A stretch of DNA of 64,000 nucleotides from Salinibacter grassmerensis (GTDB lineage: Bacteria; Bacteroidota; Rhodothermia; Rhodothermales; Salinibacteraceae), in NCBI RefSeq assembly GCF_947077765.1, contig NZ_CAMTTF010000001.1, forward strand, positions 718,818-782,817, written 5' to 3'. Position numbers and translations under genes: made by a program. Shown here in pieces: positions 17,393 through 25,026 of the stretch. Each line of letters starts with the position of its first letter. Position 1 is the stretch's first letter. The notes beneath the pieces were generated by a model. It had not been told where the DNA came from. It saw only the letters and a list, made by a program, of their open reading frames with translations, and did not search any database.

Positions 17393-17757
17393 GGCACATA
17401 GTCTCGAAGAGCGTCGCAGAGGTGCCGATGAAGCTCTACGAACGTGAGGCGGGCATGCGCCTTTCCCGTCAGCACCAGCAGTGGATCGACACACTCTTGG
17501 GGAATTCGCTTGGTCCCCTTGCTCGTCTGTTCCGTTACGAACACGACCGCACGCATGAATTCGTGCTCCCCGTGCTTGTTGGTTTCGGGCGGGGGCAGGA
17601 GAAACGCGCCGTAAGGATCACTGTCTTCGTAGCCGAGGTCAGGCGCGGGAGAGCCAATGTGCGAGGGAACCCTTTGGGCTCGTACGCGGACCCAGTCGCA
17701 GTCCAGGCGTACGCGGCCCTGATGCGGAAACTTGAGCGTCCAGAGGGTTGCGTAGAT
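17371..17757 (-). CDS. Unassigned reverse-strand ORF, possibly a degraded gene
   Basis: A stretch of 128 codons on the reverse strand reads smoothly. It starts near YATLWTLKFPHQG, includes HIGSPAPDLGYEDSDPYGAF, then EFMRAVVFVTEQTSKGTKR, and ends PLLVLTGKAHARLTFVELH followed by RHLCDALRDYV. Hydrophobic and charged residues alternate as in a real protein, more than the shadow frames do. The open frame extends up to 18027 but the upstream part looks non-coding, and there is no ATG at the likely start; an ATC at 17755-17757 stands where one would be expected. I recognise no family. A shadow frame is the main alternative. Confidence 0.35.
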   Translation of the reverse strand: MYATLWTLKFPHQGRVRLDCDWVRVRAQRVPSHIGSPAPDLGYEDSDPYGAFLLPPPETNKHGEHEFMRAVVFVTEQTSKGTKRIPQECVDPLLVLTGKAHARLTFVELHRHLCDALRDYVPQRHSRD

Positions 17758-18104
17758 GCTCAGTCGGGATGAGGACCGAAGGCTCACGTGGCAGCACTGG
17801 AGCGTAGTACAGATCCCACTGCGAGGGTCCCCCAGAACGTCGGTGCGATGGCAGATAGGTGCATGGACTGCACTCTTTTCGAACAGGGCACGTCGAATGA
17901 TGCCATTGCACGCCCACGATGCCCCTGTTCCTAGGGGGCAATCGTCCATGGGACCGTGTCCTGATGGATTGGGGACGATCGAGGGGCACTGCCTACGGTG
18001 AGTGCTTCGGGCGACGAGTCGGAACAAGGAGCGTCCACGCCGATGGACACGGGCGTTCTACGCGTCGCCTCACCGTGCCGACTGCGAACACTCCGTCCGC
18101 CCCC
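17758..18104. other. Non-coding stretch before the Wzi-type gene
   Basis: About 350 bases without a convincing gene. Frames run through on both strands but give low-complexity, Arg-rich or otherwise unlike translations. It should hold the promoter of the Wzi-type gene, though I see no clear -35/-10 pair. Confidence 0.5.
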
Positions 18105-19619
18105 ATGACTGCTTCTTCCCAACGTGCCCACCCTGGATGCACAACTTGGTGCACAGGGACCCTCCCGGCCGGGCTGATCGTCTGGGCGGGCCTCTGCGCC
18201 TTGCTGATGGGGGCGTCCGCCCGGCCCGCGCAGGGGCAGAGCGGGGGCCCGATTCAGTCGGAGGTGTCGGTTTTCGGGGCGGGGGCGAGCACGGAGGCGT
18301 TGCCCTTCTGGCTGGACGCAAATCAATTCGGACGGTACGATCGAACCGGGGGCTCCCTCGGGGCACGCCTCGCGGCCCGGCGTCCCTTTCCGAGCCCGGA
18401 CGGGAGACTAGAATACGCCGTCGGAATAGATCTATTAGGACGGGCCTCTTCCAACAGCACGCTCCACGTGCAGGAGCTTTACGGGCAGCTCCGGTACGGT
18501 TCCATTCAGATAACGGCCGGGTGGAAGAAGCGCACCGTCGGACGCGTCGACACGGCCCGCTCGCTCGGCGGCATCACGCGCAGCGAAAACGCGACGCCCC
18601 TGCCCCGTGTGAGCGTGTCGACGCCCGGCTACGTGCCGGTCCCCGGCACGGATGGGTTTCTGGGTGTGAAGGGCTACTTAGGCCACGGCTGGATGGGGAG
18701 CGGCCGGGTGGTGCGCAATGCGTTCCTGCACGAGAAGTACGGGTACCTGCGTCTCCTGCCGCCCGAGTGGCCGGTGACGCTCCACGCGGGACTGATCCAC
18801 CATGCGCTCTGGGGCGGGACGCCTACGGAGGCGGTGGCCGGAGAGGAAGCGGGCGCCTTCCGGGACGGGCTCCGGCAGTTTGGCCGCGTCTTCTTCGCGC
18901 TGCGGGGCTCCGGTGAGGTCGGTCCCGATCACATTGGCAACTACGACTTCAGCGTCGACGTAACGGCCGGGCCTGTAGAAGGGCGGGTCTACCGCCAGTT
19001 CTTCTTCGAGGACAAGCCCGGCCTCTGGTTCCGGAACGTGTGGGACGGGCTCTGGGGCGCGAGTCTGCGGCGGACGGACGGGTCAGCCCTTCTAGAAGCG
19101 GTCCTGTACGAGCACTTTCGGTTCATCCGCCAGAACGCCAAGTACGCGGAGGGGCAGCGGCCGGGGGCCGACCGAAACTTCAGCCAGGGCCTCTACCGGT
19201 CAGGCTGGACCTACCGGGGCCGGACGCTGGGCCTTCCGCTCGTGACGCCTCCCGCCAATACGCCGGGCGTCCCCAACGATCGCCCCGGCATCGCCAACAG
19301 CCTCGTCGTGGCCCACCACGTCGCCGTGGAGGGTACGGTGCGGCCGGGCCTCTCCTACCGACTGACGGGCACCTACAGCGAGAACAGCGGCTCGAAGAGC
19401 CTGTGCTCGGATTCCGACTGCACGCGCCTGCTCGACGACCGCTTCTCGCGGACCGGCCAGTGGTCGTTCCTGGTGGAGGCGTTCGGGCGGGTGCCCGGAA
19501 TGGAGCAGCTTTCCTACGACTTAGGAGTGGCCGTGGATACCGGTGACTTTCGACAGGAGAGTGTGGGCGTGCGGGTCGGCCTTACGTGGCGGGGTCTGTA
19601 CGATCCGTTGGGCCCCTAG
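18105..19619 (+). CDS. Capsule assembly protein, Wzi family (outer membrane)
   Basis: From the ATG at 18105 the protein has 504 residues. A hydrophobic signal segment (AGLIVWAGLCALLMG) ends in ARPAQGQ, a likely signal peptidase site. The rest is rich in alternating strands and aromatics (PFWLDANQFGRYDRTGGSLG, WFRNVWDGLWGASLRR, AVDTGDFRQESVGVRVGLTW), as in the Caps_assemb_Wzi beta-barrel family. Wzi helps fix capsular polysaccharide to the cell surface in the outer membrane. It lies on the same strand as the polysaccharide locus but behind 5 kb of decayed accessory DNA, so it probably has its own promoter. Upstream in-frame ATG 17919 is rejected because it would bury the signal peptide. Confidence 0.85.
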   Translation: MTASSQRAHPGCTTWCTGTLPAGLIVWAGLCALLMGASARPAQGQSGGPIQSEVSVFGAGASTEALPFWLDANQFGRYDRTGGSLGARLAARRPFPSPDGRLEYAVGIDLLGRASSNSTLHVQELYGQLRYGSIQITAGWKKRTVGRVDTARSLGGITRSENATPLPRVSVSTPGYVPVPGTDGFLGVKGYLGHGWMGSGRVVRNAFLHEKYGYLRLLPPEWPVTLHAGLIHHALWGGTPTEAVAGEEAGAFRDGLRQFGRVFFALRGSGEVGPDHIGNYDFSVDVTAGPVEGRVYRQFFFEDKPGLWFRNVWDGLWGASLRRTDGSALLEAVLYEHFRFIRQNAKYAEGQRPGADRNFSQGLYRSGWTYRGRTLGLPLVTPPANTPGVPNDRPGIANSLVVAHHVAVEGTVRPGLSYRLTGTYSENSGSKSLCSDSDCTRLLDDRFSRTGQWSFLVEAFGRVPGMEQLSYDLGVAVDTGDFRQESVGVRVGLTWRGLYDPLGP

Positions 19620-19730
19620 GCTGGAGGAATGAACGGCCGGGTGGAGTGGACAACAGAGGAAGGGAACGGATCCTGTTGCGGAGCTGAGCGTTCCGGTATA
19701 TGCATACATACAGATCCCAATTGTACAGCC

Positions 19731-20237
19731 ATGTCTGCATCCACGACCGCAGAACAGGATCGGCAAGAGCGGTGGGCGGAAATTCGCTCGGATCCCGTTC
19801 TCCGTGAGCTTTCCTATAAGGTCGAAACCAACCGTAGAGGACAGCTGATTTTGAGTCCACGCTCCGCTTCGCATTCCGACACGCAGGGCGACCTCATCGC
19901 TCTTCTGCACGAGCATGCGGATGGGTGACGCGTTCGGCCGGAGTTCCCCGTCGTGACGGCGAAGGGGACAAAGGTCGCCGATGTCGTCTGGTGCACGGCC
20001 GCGCGGAGGGACGAGATGGAAGAGACGGGGGATCCTCCGACTCTGGCTCCGGAGGTGTGCATCGAAGTCATGTCCGAGTCGAACGACCTGGACGAGATGG
20101 ACGAGAAGCGTGCGCTCTATCGCGAGGCGGGGGCCAAGGAGGTCTGGATCGTCACCGAAGAGAGAAGCATCCGCTTCTTTGCCGATGAGGAACGAGACAC
20201 GTCCGAGGTAATACTGGACATTCCGAATCGCTTTTGA
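19731..20237 (+). pseudogene. Uma2-family endonuclease-like gene with an in-frame TGA
   Basis: The frame from ATG 19731 gives MSASTTAEQDRQERWAEIR and on to LLHEHADG, meets a TGA at 19926-19928, then continues in the same frame with RVRPEFPVVTAKGTKVADVV, PEVCIEVMSESNDLDEMDEK, RALYREAGAKEVWIV and a TGA stop at 20235-20237. This is the Uma2 (DUF820) PD-(D/E)xK-like fold; the full product would be about 168 residues. A single nonsense change explains the break. A GTG at 19953 could start a C-terminal piece. Uma2 proteins are of unknown role, often multicopy and patchy. Confidence 0.75.
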
Positions 20238-20343
20238 GGACCGGTCGGTGCTCAGGATTTGTGTTCTCTACCGGTCTAGAGAAACAATATTGGCTGAAAC
20301 GGAGAGGAGAAATGTTAAGGTTTTGGGTAGAGTTGGGCGGACA

Positions 20344-20372
20344 TTGACATCCCTGCCCGTGTACCGTACCGT
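20344..20372 (+). promoter_or_regulatory. Possible promoter of the aromatic leader-chorismate mutase unit
   Basis: A perfect TTGACA at 20344-20349 is followed after 17 bases by TACCGT at 20367-20372, a weak -10 match (3 of 6). Transcription would begin near 20379, only a few bases before the leader ATG at 20382, so the leader would be almost leaderless. No Shine-Dalgarno sequence is seen before that ATG. Confidence 0.35.
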
Positions 20373-20381
20373 GCAATAGTC

Positions 20382-20525
20382 ATGAACAGACGCACTCTCA
20401 CATCCGCTGATTTTTCCGCGGCCGACACCCACGTCGGCGCGCCCGAGGGCTTCTGCGCTTTTGCCCGCTTCTATCTGGGCTATGTGTATACCTATTTTTA
20501 CCCCCTAACGGCCAGCGGTTCGTAG
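20382..20525 (+). CDS. Phe/Tyr-rich leader peptide of a transcription attenuator
   Basis: A 47-codon frame lies between the Uma2 remnant and the chorismate mutase gene. Residues 24-40 read FCAFARFYLGYVYTYFY: nine of 17 are Phe or Tyr (4 Phe, 5 Tyr), with no Trp. The seven codons after them end at TAG 20523-20525. A terminator-like hairpin follows 26 bases later, and the downstream gene makes prephenate, the precursor of Phe and Tyr. This is the arrangement of a ribosome-stalling attenuator (compare enteric pheA leaders, which are Phe-rich). A shortage of charged tRNA-Phe or tRNA-Tyr would stall the ribosome at 20451-20501. The peptide itself probably has no function of its own. Confidence 0.8.
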   Translation: MNRRTLTSADFSAADTHVGAPEGFCAFARFYLGYVYTYFYPLTASGS

Positions 20526-20563
20526 AGCGCGCGTACCACGTTGTTGTTGCACCCCGCCGGCCG
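20509..20563 (+). promoter_or_regulatory. Candidate antiterminator pairing of the aromatic attenuator
   Basis: Bases 20509-20518 (CGGCCAGCGG, within the last codons of the leader) can pair with 20554-20563 (CCGCCGGCCG) at 9 of 10 positions. The second arm contains most of the left arm of the terminator at 20552-20560, so the two structures exclude each other. A ribosome stalled on the Phe/Tyr codons leaves 20509-20518 free, while one reaching the stop at 20523 covers it. This is the logic expected of attenuation. Confidence 0.65.
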
Positions 20564-20589
20564 ATCGCCCTCGGCCCCGGCGGGGTTTT
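20552..20589 (+). terminator. Attenuator terminator hairpin upstream of chorismate mutase
   Basis: CCCCGCCGG at 20552-20560 pairs perfectly with CCGGCGGGG at 20577-20585, followed by TTTT at 20586-20589. The 16-base interval can add a small inner hairpin (CCGA with TCGG). It lies 26 bases after the leader stop and 71 bases before the chorismate mutase ATG, so it acts on transcription into that gene. The U-run is short. Confidence 0.75.
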
Positions 20590-20660
20590 CTCGTGTGTGG
20601 GTCGATGGCGCCGCGTCCGGTGGGTCCCCGACGCATTCTCAACCCTCCAGCGACCCACCC

Positions 20661-21029
20661 ATGCCCACGTCTACCAGCCCAACGACTGTCCAGGAGGCGC
20701 GCACCCGCATTGATGAGATCAACGAGCGGGTCGTCGAGCTGCTCGCCGAGCGGCAGGCCGTTGTCGATGCCCTCTGCGAAATGAAGGCCGATGCCGGCCG
20801 CACCGTGCGCGATCCGGAGCGCGAGGCCGAGTTGCTGGCCCACGTCCGGTCGGTGGCAGGCGAGGCGGGCCTGCCCCCCGACCTCGCCGAAACCCTCTTC
20901 GAAGAGATCCTGGCCCACTCCGTGGAGCGCCAGCGGCACCAGCGGGCCGACGAGGCCGCAGAGACGCCTGCCGAGGAGGCCGCGACAGAGGCGACCGGTG
21001 CCGTCTCCACGTGTGGAGCGCAGGCGTAG
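20661..21029 (+). CDS. Chorismate mutase, AroQ (type II) class
   Basis: The 122-residue protein has the all-helical AroQ fold. EARTRIDEINERVVELLAER is helix 1 with the catalytic Arg and the start of the binding site; VVDALCEMKADAGRTVRDPE supplies the conserved Lys and Arg-Asp, followed by EREAELLAHV; and a last helix ends HSVERQRHQ. It converts chorismate to prephenate, the branch step to Phe and Tyr. It stands alone, without a fused prephenate dehydratase or DAHP synthase, and has an acidic, Ala/Glu-rich tail typical of halophilic proteins. An attenuator with a Phe/Tyr leader lies directly upstream. The ATG at 20661 is clear. Confidence 0.88.
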   Translation: MPTSTSPTTVQEARTRIDEINERVVELLAERQAVVDALCEMKADAGRTVRDPEREAELLAHVRSVAGEAGLPPDLAETLFEEILAHSVERQRHQRADEAAETPAEEAATEATGAVSTCGAQA

Positions 21030-21132
21030 GCCCAGGGCGTCCGGCGACGGGCCCGGGCGTAAGGGCTGAATCTCTCGGGGCGAACGGGCATTACAAGACG
21101 AGCCTGTTCTCGCAAATTGGTTTCTGCCCCGC

Positions 21133-21564
21133 ATGAGCACGTCCTCGGACCGCCCGGACTTCGTGCCGGAGTACAACAAGCCGGATGCGCCCGGCCTGCA
21201 CATGAACTTCGACAACACGGTCTCGCTCTACCACGTCGTAGGGCCGGAGGACGACTTCGAGGCGGCGGCGCAGGACGTGTTTGCGCTGCTCAAAGAAGCC
21301 CAGGCGGAGTTTCCAGACTGGCCACGGGTCCTGTACCTCGATATTCAGGGGCATGCCCGAGACGACGGGCGCCTGGAGGAGGACATGGTAGAGCTTCAGC
21401 AGGAGTTTCTCCTCGCCGCCATGGGCAAGTTCTTCACCGCCCTGGCGCTGCCGCTCGTGTCGGTGGTCAACCCGGACGATCAGGTCAACGACCTGCCAGA
21501 CGAGCTCGTCCTGCAGCCCCCCGACGCGGAGTTGCCGGGGGACACGGCCTGGCCCAAAGAATAG
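21133..21564 (+). CDS. Hypothetical acidic protein
   Basis: The 143-residue protein is strongly acidic, with no signal peptide or membrane helix. It contains LHMNFDNTVSLYHVVGPEDD, then FEAAAQDVFALLKEAQAEF and VLYLDIQGHARDDGRLEED, which suggest a mixed alpha/beta cytoplasmic protein. It follows the chorismate mutase gene by 103 bases on the same strand and may share its transcript. I recognise no family. Its regular codon use and the acidic composition shared with neighbours argue that it is real. Confidence 0.7.
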   Translation: MSTSSDRPDFVPEYNKPDAPGLHMNFDNTVSLYHVVGPEDDFEAAAQDVFALLKEAQAEFPDWPRVLYLDIQGHARDDGRLEEDMVELQQEFLLAAMGKFFTALALPLVSVVNPDDQVNDLPDELVLQPPDAELPGDTAWPKE

Positions 21565-21662
21565 GGCCCCAGCGAGCGCGAGGCCCCACGGGCTACTCGC
21601 GCTGGCATGGACGCCGGGCTTCCTGCCGCCCGTTCTCTCCCACGAAACGCACAACCCTCCCC

Positions 21663-21818
21663 ATGATGCCTCCCGTCGCCCTTCTTCAACGCGCCGCCTC
21701 CTTCCAGGCCGACGCGCCGGTCGGAACGGGCATTGAGTGGCTCACCTTAGCCGCCATCTTCGTCCCCGCCGTGCTCCTCGTCGTGCTCGTCTACTGGGGG
21801 GCACAGGAGACGGTGTAG
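21663..21818 (+). CDS. Small single-helix membrane protein
   Basis: The 51-residue frame starts at ATG 21663 (a second ATG at 21666) and has one strong transmembrane segment, WLTLAAIFVPAVLLVVLVYW, near the C-terminus, with a short polar tail. It lies 98 bases after the preceding hypothetical gene. Similar short helices occur in respiratory complexes and as membrane regulators, but nothing here identifies a partner. It is short enough that annotation pipelines may miss it. Confidence 0.5.
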   Translation: MMPPVALLQRAASFQADAPVGTGIEWLTLAAIFVPAVLLVVLVYWGAQETV

Positions 21819-22139
21819 CCCCAGCCTCTCCCCGCTTCGAGGGGACCTGGAGGCATGCTCCCGCCCCGCTCTGAGTGCAGGCCGAAACACAACTGCACGT
21901 CCCCGCTCCGCTCAGGGCGCCGTTGATGGGCCTTCTCTCCCGTGGCAGGGGGCGCCACGTTGCTGACGGACGCGCGTGCCGCCCGTCTCACGCCGTGGGA
22001 AGGAGGCATATATCCCTTCCTGCCTCGTCTGATTGGTCAGCGTTGGAAACGCGACGGCCCGCGCTCCACACGAAACGCCCGTGCCGGGAGCGGGCACGGG
22101 CGTTCTAGGAGGCAATCGGAATGGCGTAAAGACGGCGCG
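21819..22139. other. Intergenic stretch between convergent genes
   Basis: About 320 bases between the small membrane protein (forward) and the TPR gene (reverse). Apart from the hairpin at 22074-22104 I see no gene or element. Confidence 0.5.
22074..22104. terminator. Strong hairpin, likely terminator of the TPR gene
   Basis: AACGCCCGTGCC at 22074-22085 pairs perfectly over 12 bases with GGCACGGGCGTT at 22093-22104 around a 7-base loop. It lies just past the stop of the reverse-strand TPR gene; on that strand the stem ends in TT and runs into TTCG. It may also stop forward transcription. Confidence 0.65.
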
Positions 22140-23054
22140 CTACACGTCGTCACACTCGTTCTCCAGGTAGTGGTTGGCGCGGGCCTCGTAGTCGCCGTAG
22201 GCGGCGTTGTTGAACGTCTCGCAGGCGGAGGCCTTGTTGCCGGTTTCCATTTGGGACTCGGCGATCACGAAGTGGAACTTCGCGGCGTCGCTGCGACTGC
22301 CCTGGTGCAGGTCCAGTCCCTGCCGCGCGGCCTGGATCGCCGACTGGAACTGTCCACTCTCGTAGAGGGCCGTGCCGCGGTAGAACATCGCGTTGGCGTT
22401 CGGCTCCACATACTCCTCCATCTCGTCGAGGGCGCCGAGCGCCTCATTGATCTGAGCCTGCGACGGGCTGTCGCCCTGCAGGGCCTCCGACGCCCGGGCG
22501 AGAAACTCGTCCCGGATGCGCTCGGTGGCCAGGCCCGCCACGCGGGTGTTGCCCACCTCGTTGCCGACCTCGATCGCCTGGCGAAGCGACTGCAGGCCGG
22601 CCTCCGTGCTGTCCTCCATGTTGATGAGAGCGAGGCCTTGGTTGTACTGGACGGTGGGGTCGGCGTCCGTGTACTCCTGCAGCGCCTTGAAGTGGGACAG
22701 GGCCTCGGCGTAGTTTTCCTGCTTGAGCGCAGCGCTCCCCGCGCCCTTCAGGCTCTCGATGAGGTTGTTTTCAATCTTCCCGACGAGGTCGTCGACCCCT
22801 AGCTTCTGGGCCAGCTCAATGGACTCCTCAAACCGCGTGGCGGCCACCTCGTAGTTCTCCGAATTTCCGGCCTGTGCGCCTTCCTTGTAGGTTTGCTGCA
22901 GCTCCTTCTTGAGCTTCTTCTGCTGTTCGGCGGACAGGGAGTTCTCACTCTGGGCGCGCACGCTCCCGATGCCGAGCTGGAGCCCGAGCAGGCAAGCGAG
23001 TGCGACGACCGTCCAACGAGTGACGAGAGCGCGAGGGAACCAGGGGGTGGTCAT
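22140..23054 (-). CDS. Secreted TPR-repeat protein
   Basis: From the ATG at 23054 the protein has 304 residues. It starts with a signal peptide (VALACLLGLQLGIGSVRAQ, cleavage after VRA likely) followed by an acidic, helical, repeat-rich body. TPR-like units are visible in NYEVAATRFEESIELAQKLG, AALKQENYAEALSHFKALQE and AMFYRGTALYESGQFQSAIQ. Such proteins are periplasmic scaffolds, and no enzyme motif is seen. An upstream in-frame start at 23102 would add 16 residues before the signal peptide and is not preferred. Confidence 0.8.
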   Translation of the reverse strand: MTTPWFPRALVTRWTVVALACLLGLQLGIGSVRAQSENSLSAEQQKKLKKELQQTYKEGAQAGNSENYEVAATRFEESIELAQKLGVDDLVGKIENNLIESLKGAGSAALKQENYAEALSHFKALQEYTDADPTVQYNQGLALINMEDSTEAGLQSLRQAIEVGNEVGNTRVAGLATERIRDEFLARASEALQGDSPSQAQINEALGALDEMEEYVEPNANAMFYRGTALYESGQFQSAIQAARQGLDLHQGSRSDAAKFHFVIAESQMETGNKASACETFNNAAYGDYEARANHYLENECDDV

Positions 23055-23654
23055 GAGTGAAGGACTGGTTGCGGGAAAGGATGAAAAAACTGCCGATATC
23101 AAACACCAAGTGAGATAGGAGTGCCCCGGACTTTTGTTTCCAGAACCGACGGCCCGGTGCCGACGGGGGATGAGCGGGTGTGTGGGATGCAGCCCGCTGT
23201 TTCAGTCTCAATTTTCAAGAGGTACAACGTCTGTGCCGGAGGCGCAGTCGGGCCAGCCAGCAGGGTGATCATGCGGCCCCCCCGTTCCACATGCCCCTGC
23301 GTTCGGGGCCCTCCTGCCGGATGAAGGAAGCCCAGTCCGCTTCAGCCGACTGGATCGAGCAAAAGTGTGAAGATGACGTCGGCGAAATGGGACGGGGCGC
23401 GGCGGGAGTGGGCCGTAGGCGGCACTGCGCAGCGCTGTCCAGAATGGAGGACATCTCCTCCCCGGCGAGAAAGAAGCGCGGCGCAGGCGCAGACCGCGGC
23501 GGGCGCGCTGGCATTCGGCGCCCGATCTCGTTATTGTTATGTGGCTATATGTTTATGTGGGCGCCGCGCCGAGGCAGCACTCGACACACGGGTGATCCAT
23601 CGGGGCGCCCACGGATATTCCTCTCGTCTTCTGCGCAACGCATCATTTCTGTCT
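23055..23654. other. Intergenic region between divergent genes
   Basis: About 600 bases between the TPR gene (reverse) and the nucleotidylyltransferase (forward). Forward frames run through it but give Arg/Ala-rich translations without domains, so I read it as non-coding. It should hold two divergent promoters; none is clear enough to mark. Confidence 0.5.
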
Positions 23655-24668
23655 ATGAAGCTCATCGTTCCCATGGCGGGCCGGGGCACTCGCGTCCGCC
23701 CGCATTCGCACGTCACCCCCAAGCCGCTTCTCAAGGTGCGAGGGCGGAGCATCGTCGAGCGCATCGTCGATACCTTTTCCCGCGTCCTCCCGGAGCCTCC
23801 CGACGACGGCGTGTTCGTCCTGGGGCCCGACTTCGGCAACGAGATCCGCGACCAGCTCACGGCGCTCTGCGACGAGCGGGGCATCACGCCGCACTTTCCC
23901 GTGCAGGAGGAGGCCCTCGGCACGGCCCACGCCGTCGGCTGTGCGGGCGAGCACCTTCAGGGCGAAGGCGTCGTGGTGTTTGCGGACACGCTCTTCGGCC
24001 TATCGGGCGAGGTCACCCTCGGCGACGCCGACGTGGTGGCGTTCGTCCGCGAGGTGGACGACCCGCGCCGGTTCGGCATCGCCGTGCGCGATGGGGAGCA
24101 GGTCACCGAGCTCATTGAGAAGCCGGATGACCCGGTGTCCAACGAAGCCCTGATCGGGATCTACTACCTCCGCGAGCTGGCCGACCTAAAGGCCGGCATC
24201 GACCACGTCATCGAGACCGACATGAAGGGCGCCGACGGCGAGTACCAGCTTACCGACGCGCTGGACCACCGCCTGCAGGAGGGCGACGTGTTTACCACGG
24301 CGGGCGTGGACGCGTGGATGGACTGCGGCACGATTCCGGCCCTGCTGGAGACCACCGGGCGCGTCCTGGAGCGGGAGTCGGAGGACGGGCACCAGGGCAC
24401 CGTCGAGGACAGTGTCATCCACGACCCGGTCTACATCGGCCCAGGCGCGACCGTCGAGAACGCGGTCGTGGGCCCGCACGTCTCGATCGAAGAGGGGGCG
24501 ACCGTCTCCGACTCGGTGGTGCGGGACAGCATTGTCTTCGCCGGTGGCGCGGTCGAGAACGCGGTGCTTGCCGACTCGGTCGTGGGGCGCCACGCCGCAG
24601 TCGACCAGCAGGTCCAGAGCATCAACGTGGGCGACCACTCCCAGATCAACGTGGAGCTGCGCAGCTAG
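23655..24668 (+). CDS. Sugar-1-phosphate nucleotidylyltransferase with left-handed beta-helix tail
   Basis: The 337-residue protein begins MKLIVPMAGRGTRVRPHSHV, then TPKPLLKVRGRSIVERIVDT, the nucleotidyltransferase signature GxGTRxRP...KP. The rest of the catalytic domain includes GTAHAVGCAGEHL, ELIEKPDDPVSNEALIGIYY and VDAWMDCGTIPALLET. From about residue 260 hexapeptide-like repeats (VYIGPGATVENAVVGPHVSI) form a left-handed beta-helix. This resembles long RmlA/GlmU-type uridylyl- or thymidylyltransferases. It would activate a sugar phosphate for surface polysaccharide. The exact sugar is unknown. ATG 23655 is chosen because the glycine-rich strand follows at once. Confidence 0.82.
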   Translation: MKLIVPMAGRGTRVRPHSHVTPKPLLKVRGRSIVERIVDTFSRVLPEPPDDGVFVLGPDFGNEIRDQLTALCDERGITPHFPVQEEALGTAHAVGCAGEHLQGEGVVVFADTLFGLSGEVTLGDADVVAFVREVDDPRRFGIAVRDGEQVTELIEKPDDPVSNEALIGIYYLRELADLKAGIDHVIETDMKGADGEYQLTDALDHRLQEGDVFTTAGVDAWMDCGTIPALLETTGRVLERESEDGHQGTVEDSVIHDPVYIGPGATVENAVVGPHVSIEEGATVSDSVVRDSIVFAGGAVENAVLADSVVGRHAAVDQQVQSINVGDHSQINVELRS

Positions 24669-25026
24669 ACCCGCGTTTGCGCAGCCTGGGGCGCATGCGG
24701 GGCGCCAGCCCCACGAACGACCGTGCAGGGTCTAAAAGCACTGCCTGCGCGCGACGCAAGCGTGTGGATTTTGGGTGGACTATGGCATTTGGCGGCGCTG
24801 AGGGCGCCTGTGCCGCGTGGTTTTGGAGCAGGCGAGCCGGCCAATTGTTTATGCCCCCACACCATATACCGGATGGCCCGTCGGGTCGGCGAAGCAACGG
24901 GCCGGTCCCGCCGTGAACGGAAGTGTGTGAAAGGCGAATGCCCCTCTTCAAGGGCAGAGGTCGTTTTCACGCCCCGGTTCACGGGCTCCCGAATGTCCCC
25001 CTCACTCTCGCGTGCCGCACGCCCTC
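24669..25026. other. Intergenic region before mutS2
   Basis: About 360 bases with no supported gene. There are short GC-rich inverted sequences just after the nucleotidylyltransferase stop that could end transcription, but no T-run follows them. Confidence 0.45.

Noticed and set aside
23180-24118. Forward frame of 312 codons entering the nucleotidylyltransferase gene
   Set aside because: The second half overlaps the real gene in another frame and the first half is low-complexity; no start or domain supports it.
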